DNA from: Candidatus Omnitrophota bacterium
GTDB lineage: Bacteria; Omnitrophota; Gorgyraeia; Gygaellales; Profunditerraquicolaceae
NCBI GenBank assembly: GCA_026387255.1
Contig: JAPLMA010000101.1
Location: forward strand, 1-20,393
Direction: 5' to 3'
Length of the DNA: 20,393 nt
In this document: piece by piece, positions 1 through 6,861 of the stretch
Layout: the number at the start of each line of letters is the position of its first letter
Numbering within the stretch: the stretch's first letter is position 1
Notes under the pieces: model-generated
What the model was told of the DNA's origin: nothing
What the model saw: the letters and a program-made list of their open reading frames with translations, nothing else
The model's database searches: none
Program-made: the position numbers and the translations under genes

Positions 1-21
1 AAGATATTCTCGTATCATTAA

Positions 22-96
22 TAGCCCCAACCGGATTTGAACCGGTGTTTACAGCCTGAGAAGCTGACGTCCTAGGCCAGGCTAGACGATGGGGCC
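22..96 (-). tRNA. tRNA-Glu (anticodon CTC)
   Basis: The minus strand folds as a 75-nt cloverleaf. The acceptor stem pairs GGCCCCA with TGGGGCT, with discriminator A. The anticodon stem CAGC/GCTG closes the 7-nt loop TTCTCAG, giving anticodon CTC, which reads GAG. The T arm is ACCGG/CCGGT with loop TTCAAAT. No CCA is encoded. There is a T-T mismatch at the base of the anticodon stem. A broken tandem copy of its 5' half lies immediately upstream. It would feed the GluRS encoded at 9479-10783. Identity is confident from the anticodon and the Glu-type D arm. Confidence 0.93.
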
Positions 97-120
97 AAAA
101 AATTTATTTAATATTCAACA

Positions 121-225
121 TACCAGCCTCATCATAGGCCAGGCTTCCCGTTTCTCTAGATTTTGTATTTTGGAAACGGGATCCCGCCCCGCTCTTAAAT
201 AATCCGGCGGGAAGACGATGGGGCC
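121..225 (-). pseudogene. Broken tandem tRNA-Glu copy interrupted by a palindromic element
   Basis: Positions 213-225 (minus strand) repeat the first 13 nt of the intact tRNA-Glu, and the identity continues into the upstream A/T run (213-233 equals 84-104). After the 67-bp element at 146-212, tRNA identity resumes exactly where it stopped: 145-135 reads AGCCTGGCCTA as in the intact gene. A degraded GAGGCTG anticodon-arm remnant follows. The T arm and acceptor 3' strand are missing. It cannot make a functional tRNA. It is best read as a tandem duplication of tRNA-Glu, one copy of which received the element in its D arm and then decayed. Confidence 0.72.
146..212. repeat. Double-hairpin palindromic element, copy A (67 bp)
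   Basis: Two adjacent hairpin modules, each beginning TCCCG and ending CGGGA. Module 1 (146-181) pairs CCCGTTT with AAACGGG. Module 2 (182-212, 31 bp) pairs TCCCGCC with GGCGGGA. Their junction forms the palindrome CGGGATCCCG. A second copy with the same two-module plan and an identical 31-bp length for module 2 lies at 13407-13454 inside korD. This copy sits inside a tRNA-Glu remnant. No coding capacity is visible, so it is probably a small non-autonomous or RNA-structured repeat. Confidence 0.75.
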
Positions 226-243
226 AAAAAATTACGCAAGGTT

Positions 244-271
244 ATTTTACTATATAAACGCCTTTAGTCAA
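244..271 (-). promoter_or_regulatory. Promoter for the tRNA-Glu unit
   Basis: On the minus strand, -35 TTGACT (266-271) and -10 TAAAAT (244-249) are separated by 16 nt. Transcription would start near 237 and run through the broken tRNA copy into tRNA-Glu. The -35 box lies 8 bp from the -35 box of the divergent FIST promoter, giving a back-to-back arrangement. Sequence match only. Confidence 0.55.
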
Positions 272-279
272 CAATTTTA

Positions 280-308
280 TTGACCATCCTATATTTACAT
301 TATATACT
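280..308 (+). promoter_or_regulatory. Promoter of the FIST signalling operon
   Basis: -35 TTGACC (280-285) and -10 TATACT (303-308) have the ideal 17-nt spacing. The expected start of transcription is about 315-316, coinciding with the ATG at 316, and no Shine-Dalgarno sequence precedes that ATG. A leaderless mRNA is therefore likely. The TTG of the -35 box also opens an in-frame upstream extension, but this is better explained as promoter than as start codon. Confidence 0.65.
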
Positions 309-315
309 GTCTGGC

Positions 316-1503
316 ATGAATATAGGTTTTGGTTTTAGCCAGACCAAAGATCATATCCGGGCCGCCAATGAAGCAGTCGGACAGGCAATAATCAGTTTAG
401 GAAATGTACCGGCGGATCTGGCGATTATCTTTACGACCATAGAAGTTACGCACCCTCTGGTATTAAAAACTGTCAATGCTCTATTAGGTGAGATCCCCAT
501 ATTAGGCTGTAGCAGCCTAGGAATTATAACCAACAAAGGTATATTTAAACACGGATTTGCCATATTACTTATCGGTCTAAGCCGGCAAATGTTCCTGAAT
601 GTCGCCGCGGTTAAGGATGTAAACAAAAAAACTCCCCTCCTGGCAGGAAGGGAGCTAGGGGAAAAACTGCTTTACGGCTGTAAAAATGTGCGCAGAAACC
701 TAAGTATAATTTTCTCAGACGGCCTAATTACCGAAGGAACCAGCTTAATCAACGGGCTACAGGAAAATTTAGGCAGAAGTTTCCCTCTCATCGGGGCATT
801 TGCCTCGGATAACTTCACCTTCCAGAAAACTTTCCAGTATTTCAATAAAGAACTACTTAGTGAATCCTGTTGCGGAGTGCTTTTCGGCGGAGGGATAAAT
901 TTCGGCCTGGGTATCAAACACGGATGGAAACCCCTGGGAAAAATGCGCTGTGCTAGTAAATCCCAGGGAAATATAATTAAAGAAATCGATGGACAGGCGG
1001 CGGTAAAACTTTATGAAGATTATCTGGCTAAAGATACACTCGAGCTGTCCAGAGAACTACGGCGTATATCTATTTTCTACCCGATAGGAATTTATCTGCC
1101 GGGAGAAAAAGAATACCTCCTGCGTAACATCATCTCTATAAAAGACGACGGTTCACTAGTCACCCAGGGGGATATACCACAGGACAGCAAAATCAGATTA
1201 ATGATCGGCACCAAAGATTCCTGCCTGGATGCCGCAGCCGACTCTTGCGAAGAGGCGAAAAAAAATCTTCTGGGCCAAAAAGTAAAATTTGTGATGGTCT
1301 TTGATTCCGCGTCAAGGTTTTCACTCTTAGGCAGACAATGCGCAAGGGAACTTGAGATAATCAAGAAAACATTCGGCGAAGAAATCCCTTTAATCGGCAT
1401 TTACACCTACGGTGAACAAGCTCCACTTAGCTCTATTAACTATCTTGGACGTAGTTATTTTCATAACCAAAGTATCAGCGTCTTAGCTGTAGGAGATCGA
1501 TAA
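316..1503 (+). CDS. FIST domain sensor protein
   Basis: A 395-residue cytoplasmic protein with a FIST_N domain (about residues 15-200, with the LGCSSLGII-type turn) followed by FIST_C. The FIST_C ends in the typical LIGIYTYGEQAP signature (about residues 360-370). FIST domains are predicted small-ligand-binding sensory modules that work with kinases or diguanylate cyclases. No membrane segment or output domain is present, so it probably acts as a separate sensor partner of the kinase encoded 1 nt downstream, whose Shine-Dalgarno (TAGGAG) lies in its last codons. I chose ATG at 316 because the 12 extra codons from TTG at 280 cover the -35 and -10 boxes. Domain call is confident; the ligand is unknown. 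Confidence 0.88.
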   Translation: MNIGFGFSQTKDHIRAANEAVGQAIISLGNVPADLAIIFTTIEVTHPLVLKTVNALLGEIPILGCSSLGIITNKGIFKHGFAILLIGLSRQMFLNVAAVKDVNKKTPLLAGRELGEKLLYGCKNVRRNLSIIFSDGLITEGTSLINGLQENLGRSFPLIGAFASDNFTFQKTFQYFNKELLSESCCGVLFGGGINFGLGIKHGWKPLGKMRCASKSQGNIIKEIDGQAAVKLYEDYLAKDTLELSRELRRISIFYPIGIYLPGEKEYLLRNIISIKDDGSLVTQGDIPQDSKIRLMIGTKDSCLDAAADSCEEAKKNLLGQKVKFVMVFDSASRFSLLGRQCARELEIIKKTFGEEIPLIGIYTYGEQAPLSSINYLGRSYFHNQSISVLAVGDR

Positions 1504-1504
1504 A

Positions 1505-2983
1505 ATGTTAACTTTAATATTCTCTACCATCTGCTCCGTTATTGCTGGCCTGGGGATAGCCTTATTTATCAAAATGCAACGCTTAAAAGAATTAACTGAT
1601 AAGGTCTTTACATTAAATGCCTCGCTTGAGGAGATGGATGAACAGGCCAAATTGATTATACGCACGGATATAGAGTTAAATAAAACACAGGAAGAACTGG
1701 ATAAAAAGATTACCGGGCTTTCCACCCTACAGAAATTATCCCAAGAAATAAGCACCACCCTGGAAGAAAGCCAAATCTTCAAAAAAATAGGCAACGCTTA
1801 TCTGGAAGAACTGGGTTTTGAAAAATCATCAGCTTTCTTATGGAACAGCTTGGCAAGAGAATTTCACCTATACCTAAGCCTCGGTTACAACGAAAGCGAG
1901 TCATTAAAAATAAAAAATACGGTGAATGCGGAGAAGGACTATTATCTGGATTTGATGCACGGCGGGAAAACCGCATCCAGCGTGTTTATCCCCAAAGGCT
2001 TCCTGGCGAAGGAAAAAATTTGCCGGCTATTTCAGGTAAATGAATTTATTATCTGCCCGATTATTCCACAGGAAGGCAATCCGGGGTTTATCTTTGTCGG
2101 CACGCAAAATATAGAAACCCGTATCACCGAAGGGGAGCGCGAGATAATCACTATCCTGGCCAACCAAATCGGCCAGACCCTGGACAATGCCAGGTTGTTT
2201 GAAAAAACCTGGAGATCGCAGCAAGAGTTAGAAATAAAGGTCGAAGAAAGAACTCACCAGTTAACTCAAGCCTTAGAAGAAGTAAAAAAAATAAGCAAGC
2301 GGAAAAGCGATTTTATCTCCAGTGTATCTCATGAAATAAGGACTCCGCTTACATCAATTAAAGGATACGCAGCTATTTTGCTGGCCAGCAAATTAGGAGC
2401 CCTGCCAGAGGAGATTCGAAGCCGGCTGGAAAAAATCAACCGCCATAGCGATGAACTGGTACATATGGTAAATGATTTACTGGATATCTCGCGCATTGAA
2501 AGCGGGAAGATGGAAATCAGAAAAGAAACTTTGAGCTTAAAAACCATCGCCGACAAAATCGCTGATCTGTTTTCTGAACAATTTAAAATAAAAAATATCA
2601 GCTTTGGCATTAATATACCTAATGATTGCCATGAAATATTCGCTGACCGCAGCCAAATTGAGAGAGTCTTTATTAATTTAGTAGGAAACGCACTAAAGTT
2701 TACTCCACAAAATGGTAAAATTGACATCGATGCAAATTGCGCAAATAAAATAATTCAAATCAATATTAAAGACACGGGGTTCGGAATTCCACTCGATGCA
2801 CAAGAGAGTATTTTCGAAGAGTTTTTTCGTGTAGACAATACTATTAACCAAGAGGTAAAAGGCACTGGCTTGGGATTAACTTTAGTTAAACACATTATCG
2901 AAGCACACCAAGGGAAAATATGGGTAAAAAGTAAAGTCGGCGAAGGCTCAACTTTTAGTTTTACCCTCAAGGCTAGCGAATAA
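1505..2983 (+). CDS. Sensor histidine kinase with GAF-type domain
   Basis: A 492-residue kinase. Order: one N-terminal membrane segment (about 3-22), a Gln/Glu-rich coiled coil (about 30-75), a GAF-like sensory domain (about 85-230), a second coiled coil (about 232-265), HisKA with phospho-acceptor H276 in SVSHEIRTP, and HATPase_c with N box N395 (NLVGNALKF), G1 box DTGFGI (D423), F box FEEFFR and G2 box GTGLGL (from 453). All catalytic boxes are intact. It would autophosphorylate and pass phosphate to the REC-GGDEF protein encoded 4 nt downstream. There is no extracellular loop, so input is probably cytoplasmic, through GAF and the upstream FIST protein. Confidence 0.93.
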   Translation: MLTLIFSTICSVIAGLGIALFIKMQRLKELTDKVFTLNASLEEMDEQAKLIIRTDIELNKTQEELDKKITGLSTLQKLSQEISTTLEESQIFKKIGNAYLEELGFEKSSAFLWNSLAREFHLYLSLGYNESESLKIKNTVNAEKDYYLDLMHGGKTASSVFIPKGFLAKEKICRLFQVNEFIICPIIPQEGNPGFIFVGTQNIETRITEGEREIITILANQIGQTLDNARLFEKTWRSQQELEIKVEERTHQLTQALEEVKKISKRKSDFISSVSHEIRTPLTSIKGYAAILLASKLGALPEEIRSRLEKINRHSDELVHMVNDLLDISRIESGKMEIRKETLSLKTIADKIADLFSEQFKIKNISFGINIPNDCHEIFADRSQIERVFINLVGNALKFTPQNGKIDIDANCANKIIQINIKDTGFGIPLDAQESIFEEFFRVDNTINQEVKGTGLGLTLVKHIIEAHQGKIWVKSKVGEGSTFSFTLKASE

Positions 2984-2987
2984 AACT

Positions 2988-3923
2988 ATGGGCATAAAAA
3001 TACTTATTGCTGATGACGACCCGGACATAAGAGACGTCCTTAAACTCACTCTTTTGGAAGAAAATTATGAAATTCTGGAAGCCCAGGATGGGGAAGAAGC
3101 CTTAAAAATAATCCGCTCCAAACCGTTAGATTTAGTGCTTTTGGATTACAAAATGCCAAAAATGGACGGACGCCAGGTATGTAATTTAGTTAAAAAAGAT
3201 TTATTGTTGCAACATCTACCGGTAATTATGGTTACCGGTAAAGGTGAAGTCAGTGATAGAATCAGCGGCATTGACTCCGGAGCCGATGACTATGTGGTTA
3301 AGCCTTTTGAACCCAAAGAGCTTTTAGCAAGAATCCGCATGGTATTAAGGCGCACTAAAAGGGATTTGGAGGCCAACCCCCTCACCCGTCTTCCTGGCAA
3401 TGTGGCAATTCTTAATGCGCTTTCCAGTTGCATTGAGAAAAAAACTCCCTATGCAGTTTGTTATGTCGATCTGGATAAATTCAAAGCTTACAATGATAAA
3501 TACGGATTCGAACACGGAGATGATGTAATCCGCGAGACTGCGCGTATATTACTAAACGCTACAGAAAAATATGGTAATATTGATGATTTTGTCGGCCATA
3601 TCGGTGGGGATGATTTTGTGGTGATCACAACTACGGATCTATCGGATAAGATTTGCGAAAAGATAATCTATGATTTTGACAAAATCTCCCCGTCATTTTA
3701 TAATCAAGAAGACCGGGATAACGGCTTTATCATCGGATATGACCGCCAAAGTAAAATTCATAAAATTCTATTACTTTCAGTCTCGATTGGCGTAGTAACT
3801 AACCAGATGCGCAACATCACACATGTGGCTCAAATCGGCGAGATTGGCGCGGAATTAAAAAAATTAGCTAAAGGTATGGAGAAAAGCAATTACGTTAAAG
3901 ATAAACGCCAGAAAATACCCTAA
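2988..3923 (+). CDS. REC-GGDEF response regulator (possible diguanylate cyclase)
   Basis: A 311-residue two-domain regulator. The REC domain (1-120) has acidic pocket D9-D11, phospho-acceptor D53, T83 and K105, all intact. A GGDEF-type domain follows (about 128-295), with TRLPGN, the DLDKFKAYND metal/substrate region near D161-D163, and signature GGDDF at 206-210. The inhibitory I-site is absent (NIDD instead of RxxD before GGDDF). The fourth signature residue is D instead of E, so cyclase activity is plausible but unproven. It probably receives phosphate from the upstream kinase. A PilZ gene 200 bp away could read any c-di-GMP made. The gene ends 10 nt before the 3' end of the convergent tRNA-Leu, with no visible terminator. 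Confidence 0.9.
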   Translation: MGIKILIADDDPDIRDVLKLTLLEENYEILEAQDGEEALKIIRSKPLDLVLLDYKMPKMDGRQVCNLVKKDLLLQHLPVIMVTGKGEVSDRISGIDSGADDYVVKPFEPKELLARIRMVLRRTKRDLEANPLTRLPGNVAILNALSSCIEKKTPYAVCYVDLDKFKAYNDKYGFEHGDDVIRETARILLNATEKYGNIDDFVGHIGGDDFVVITTTDLSDKICEKIIYDFDKISPSFYNQEDRDNGFIIGYDRQSKIHKILLLSVSIGVVTNQMRNITHVAQIGEIGAELKKLAKGMEKSNYVKDKRQKIP

Positions 3924-3933
3924 ACGATATCAG

Positions 3934-4014
3934 TGCGCGAGGGGGGAGTTGAACCCCCAAGCCTTTCGGCACAAGCCCCTCATGCTTGCGTGTCTGCCAT
4001 TCCACCACCCGCGC
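3934..4014 (-). tRNA. tRNA-Leu (anticodon GAG)
   Basis: An 81-nt class II tRNA on the minus strand. Acceptor GCGCGGG pairs with CTCGCGC, discriminator A. Anticodon stem CAAGC/GCTTG closes loop ATGAGGG, giving anticodon GAG. The long variable arm TGCCGAAAGGC is typical of Leu. T arm GGGGG/CCCCC with loop TTCAACT. No CCA is encoded. A strong promoter lies directly upstream (4034-4061). Confidence 0.94.
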
Positions 4015-4033
4015 ATAAATTAAACAGTAATTT

Positions 4034-4061
4034 ATTATACAACATAAGATCCGAATATCAA
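4034..4061 (-). promoter_or_regulatory. Promoter of tRNA-Leu
   Basis: On the minus strand, -35 TTGATA (4056-4061) and -10 TATAAT (4034-4039) are spaced by 16 nt, placing the start a dozen or so bases before the mature tRNA. Both boxes and the spacing are identical to those of the pyrG promoter at 6701-6728. Confidence 0.65.
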
Positions 4062-4136
4062 TAAAATTAGGCAAAATAATAGAGATAAAACTTAATAAAA
4101 ATCTGTCTGTTTTGTATGGTGTTTTTTCGGATTTTA

Positions 4137-4472
4137 TTAACAGTGAACAATATGTATTTTTATGCGGTCAATAAGATAGGTTTTAGCTTCTTGCGGTATA
4201 TTTATAAACTCTAAACCAACCTCGTATTCCTCATTGTAGGATCTTTCCCTGATCCACACCAGCCTGGAAAACGCCTCAAAACTGAAGGAGGTGTTAAAGG
4301 TGAGCTTAACTCTTAAACAACTATTTTTAGGAATGAAATCATGGGCTAAGAAACGTATGCCAGATTGACTAATATCCCTTGTGATATATTCTCCCTTTCT
4401 TTCACTAGGGATAACCTCATAGAATATCTGCAACTTTTCAGGAATCCTGATATATCTTCTTCTCTCTTCCAT
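4137..4472 (-). CDS. PilZ domain protein, predicted c-di-GMP receptor
   Basis: A 111-residue single-domain protein with the two PilZ ligand motifs: the arginine motif near the N-terminus (R5-x3-R9 within RRRYIRIP) and D33-x-S-x-x-G38 (DISQSG). A conserved EYEVGLEF strand follows (82-89). PilZ domains bind c-di-GMP and act on partner proteins for motility, secretion or polysaccharide synthesis. No output domain is fused, so the partner is unknown. Start at 4472 is supported by AGGGGG 9-10 nt upstream. A possible -10 TATACT lies at 4495-4500, without a good -35. It sits close to the REC-GGDEF gene but is convergent with it and separated by tRNA-Leu. Confidence 0.87.
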   Translation of the reverse strand: MEERRRYIRIPEKLQIFYEVIPSERKGEYITRDISQSGIRFLAHDFIPKNSCLRVKLTFNTSFSFEAFSRLVWIRERSYNEEYEVGLEFINIPQEAKTYLIDRIKIHIVHC

Positions 4473-4783
4473 TTTGATTGCCCCCTGCTTCTAGAGTATA
4501 CTGCTACCATTTGAAACAATAAAAAAATGGAAAAATCATTCTATAGCATAAACTGCTAAAGAAACGTGATCAAAAAAAATAATTTTCGCAATTTCCCGTG
4601 GCATTCCAGAACTGTTGCATTTCCAAACCGTCTTTACTTAAATATGCAACATTAAGCAATGAATTTCAATGGTATTTTAAAGCTTTCGGGAAAGCGGTTT
4701 CTTGCGAGACTCTCTTTATTCTCTACATTAAACCGCAACATATGGCTTGCCAGGCTGATTTTTAAGAGGAATTTCGGATGGAT
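4473..4783. other. Intergenic stretch with three inverted repeats
   Basis: I see no convincing gene between PilZ and the pyrG terminator. Small ORFs here lack family likeness and run into pyrG antisense. Three inverted repeats stand out: TGTTGCAT/ATGCAACA (4613-4620 and 4644-4651), GCTTTC-GG-GAAAGC (4682-4695), and GCGGTTT/AAACCGC (4694-4700 and 4730-4736). None has a T-run, so they are not simple terminators. They may be a decayed repeat or part of an RNA. Confidence 0.4.
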
Positions 4784-4784
4784 G

Positions 4785-4825
4785 AAAAAAATCTTTGTGT
4801 GGATACGCCCCAAATATTCCACACA
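4785..4825 (-). terminator. Intrinsic terminator of pyrG
   Basis: On the minus strand, 11 nt after the pyrG stop codon, TGTGTGGA (4825-4818) pairs perfectly with TCCACACA (4803-4796) around a 14-nt loop. AAGA and seven T (4791-4785) follow. Confidence 0.75.
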
Positions 4826-4836
4826 TACATTTATCT

Positions 4837-6447
4837 TTATTTTCCCAAGGCTTGAAATTGCAATGCTGCCTGGATAAAACCACTAAACAATGGATGAGCT
4901 TTATCCGGTTTTGACTTAAATTCAGGATGAAACTGAACAGCAATAAAATATGGGTGGGCCTTTAACTCAACTATCTCGATCAAATCCTTCCTCGGGCAAA
5001 CCCCAGAAAGTACCATGCCATTTTTTTCAAACAATTTCTTAAATTTATTATTAAACTCATACCTATGCCGATGACGCTCATAAACCAGGCTTTTACCGTA
5101 AACTTGACCGGCCAGACTATTCTTTCTAATTTTACACAAATACGCACCTAAGCGCATCGTACCACCCAAATCCTTAAGCTTAGCCTGCTCTTGCAGCAAA
5201 CTAATTACCGGGTATTTTGTGGGCTTAAATTCCGTAGAATTAGCGGTCTTTAGATTACAAACGTTCCTGGCAAATTCAATTACTGCGCACTGCATTCCCA
5301 AACAAATACCTAAGAATGGAATTTTATTAAGCCGGGAAAACTTGATCGCTTTAATTTTGCCTTCAATGCCGCGATAACCAAACCCCCCGGGAACCAGTAT
5401 CCCTGAGACCCCCTTAAGCATCTGCTCAATCTTATCCTTCTCTAAACTCTCAGAATCAATCCTTTTTATTTCCACCCGCGCATCATTATAGATTCCCGCA
5501 TGATTAAGTGCTTCGTAAATTGATTTATAAGCATCCTGCAATTCAATATATTTGCCAATTACCGCAATGGTTACTTTATGTTTAGGATTAAGCGCCCTAT
5601 TCACCACCGCTCTCTCCCAATCCTTAAGATCTGAGAATTTACAGATCAATTTAAAATGACTCAAAATTATCTCATCCAGAATCTGCTTTTTAAAAACTAA
5701 AGGTACCTGATATATAGAATCCATGTCCGGGGATTCAATAACCGCCTCTTTTCTCACATTACAGAATAAAGAAATTTTCTCCTTCACATTATCCGTCAGT
5801 GACTTTTCCGTACGGCAAATAAGTACATCCGGAATAATACCAATCTCGCGTAAAGTACCTACGCTGTGTTGGGTCGGCTTGGTTTTGACTTCTCCGGCTG
5901 CCTTAATATAAGGAACAAGCGTAAGGTGAATATAAAACACGTTCTCCGCACCCATATCCAACCGGAATTGCCTGGATGCCTCCAGAAAAGGCAAGCTTTC
6001 AATATCGCCGACCGTTCCTCCTATTTCTACAATCACAATATCCGCTTTTGAAACCTCCGCACATTTCTTTATCCTCTCCTTGATCGCATCTGTAATATGT
6101 GGAATAACCTGGATGGTTTTGCCGAGATAATCTCCCTTCCTTTCTCTAGAAATTACGCTATTATAAATTTGGCCGGTAGTTATATTATTAAATTTCGATG
6201 AAAGCGTATTAGTGAAACGCTCATAATGCCCCAGATCTAAATCCGTTTCTGCTCCGTCTTCAGTAACATAAACCTCCCCGTGTTGATAAGGATTCATTGT
6301 CCCGGGATCAACATTAATATAAGGATCCAGTTTCATCAGCGCGACTTTTAAACCTCGAGATTCTAAAATCTTCCCTATAGAAGCAGAGGCAATCCCTTTA
6401 CCTAAACTTGAAATAACCCCACCGGTTATAAAAATATACTTAGACAT
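4837..6447 (-). CDS. pyrG: CTP synthase
   Basis: Glutamine-dependent conversion of UTP to CTP with ATP, the last step of pyrimidine nucleotide synthesis; cytoplasmic tetramer. The 536 residues are full length. The N-terminal synthetase domain opens SKYIFITGGVISSLGKG (ATP loop) and includes the LDPYINVDPGTMNP segment. The C-terminal class I glutaminase domain carries oxyanion loop PGGFGYRG, nucleophile C382 (GICLGMQ), and H507 and E509 (FHPEF). I chose ATG at 6447, five codons inside the longest frame, because GGAGG lies 8-9 nt before it and the family starts there. It has its own promoter and terminator and seems to be monocistronic. Confidence 0.97.
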   Translation of the reverse strand: MSKYIFITGGVISSLGKGIASASIGKILESRGLKVALMKLDPYINVDPGTMNPYQHGEVYVTEDGAETDLDLGHYERFTNTLSSKFNNITTGQIYNSVISRERKGDYLGKTIQVIPHITDAIKERIKKCAEVSKADIVIVEIGGTVGDIESLPFLEASRQFRLDMGAENVFYIHLTLVPYIKAAGEVKTKPTQHSVGTLREIGIIPDVLICRTEKSLTDNVKEKISLFCNVRKEAVIESPDMDSIYQVPLVFKKQILDEIILSHFKLICKFSDLKDWERAVVNRALNPKHKVTIAVIGKYIELQDAYKSIYEALNHAGIYNDARVEIKRIDSESLEKDKIEQMLKGVSGILVPGGFGYRGIEGKIKAIKFSRLNKIPFLGICLGMQCAVIEFARNVCNLKTANSTEFKPTKYPVISLLQEQAKLKDLGGTMRLGAYLCKIRKNSLAGQVYGKSLVYERHRHRYEFNNKFKKLFEKNGMVLSGVCPRKDLIEIVELKAHPYFIAVQFHPEFKSKPDKAHPLFSGFIQAALQFQALGK

Positions 6448-6471
6448 CTTAATTGCCTCCATTTTCTAAAA

Positions 6472-6555
6472 CTATTTTTCAGACTGAAAGCATCTAGCTT
6501 TCATCTTATCTTTTAAAAAACTAGCCTGCTTAAGCGTTTGATCTAGCGAGCGCAT
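6472..6555 (-). CDS. Possible 27-residue ORF in the pyrG leader
   Basis: ATG at 6555 to TAG at 6472 encodes a basic 27-residue peptide (starts MRSLDQTLKQ, ends CFQSEK) that stops 24 nt before the pyrG ATG. It lies within the long transcribed leader expected from the promoter at 6701-6728. There is no clear Shine-Dalgarno sequence. A 6-bp hairpin GAAAGC/GCTTTC (6486-6502) lies within its end. It could be a leader peptide, a real small protein or chance. I do not recognise it. Confidence 0.2.
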   Translation of the reverse strand: MRSLDQTLKQASFLKDKMKARCFQSEK

Positions 6556-6700
6556 CTTATAAATAACTTTAAAATCCTTAAACGTTCACAAACCTCTCTA
6601 GAGAAACTACTTTGTCGTGTTATTTTTAGATTTTAATAAATTTGATTGGCTACCAGTGTTGCTATAAGTTATAACCATCTCTCTTAAAACTAATAAAATT

Positions 6701-6728
6701 ATTATATAGGAAATTAGGCAAATATCAA
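6701..6728 (-). promoter_or_regulatory. Promoter of pyrG
   Basis: On the minus strand, -35 TTGATA (6723-6728) and a perfect -10 TATAAT (6701-6706) are 16 nt apart. Expected start is near 6694, leaving an untranslated leader of about 240-245 nt before the ATG at 6447. I recognise no riboswitch or attenuator in that leader. The rest of the gap (6729-6861) is AT-rich with no gene or strong hairpin that I can see. Confidence 0.68.
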
Positions 6729-6861
6729 GAAGTTAGGCTTATCAGATATAGATTTTATTCCTTTTTGTCATTTTTTTTAAGAGCGAAATACTTTATAACG
6801 AAGCATTATTATCAAGAATTAAAGTTTAAATTCTAGCACAAAAGCCTCATTCTATTTTCTC

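Noticed and set aside
280..315. Upstream TTG start adding 12 codons to the FIST gene
   Set aside because: The segment contains a canonical -35/-10 pair with 17-nt spacing, and the protein family pattern begins at the ATG at 316.
4659..4877. 72-codon plus-strand ORF between PilZ and pyrG
   Set aside because: It overlaps the pyrG terminator and the pyrG 3' end antisense, has no ribosome site and shows no family resemblance.
6448..6462. Longer pyrG start with five extra codons
   Set aside because: The extra codons cover the GGAGG ribosome site, and the CTP synthase family begins at MSKYIF.
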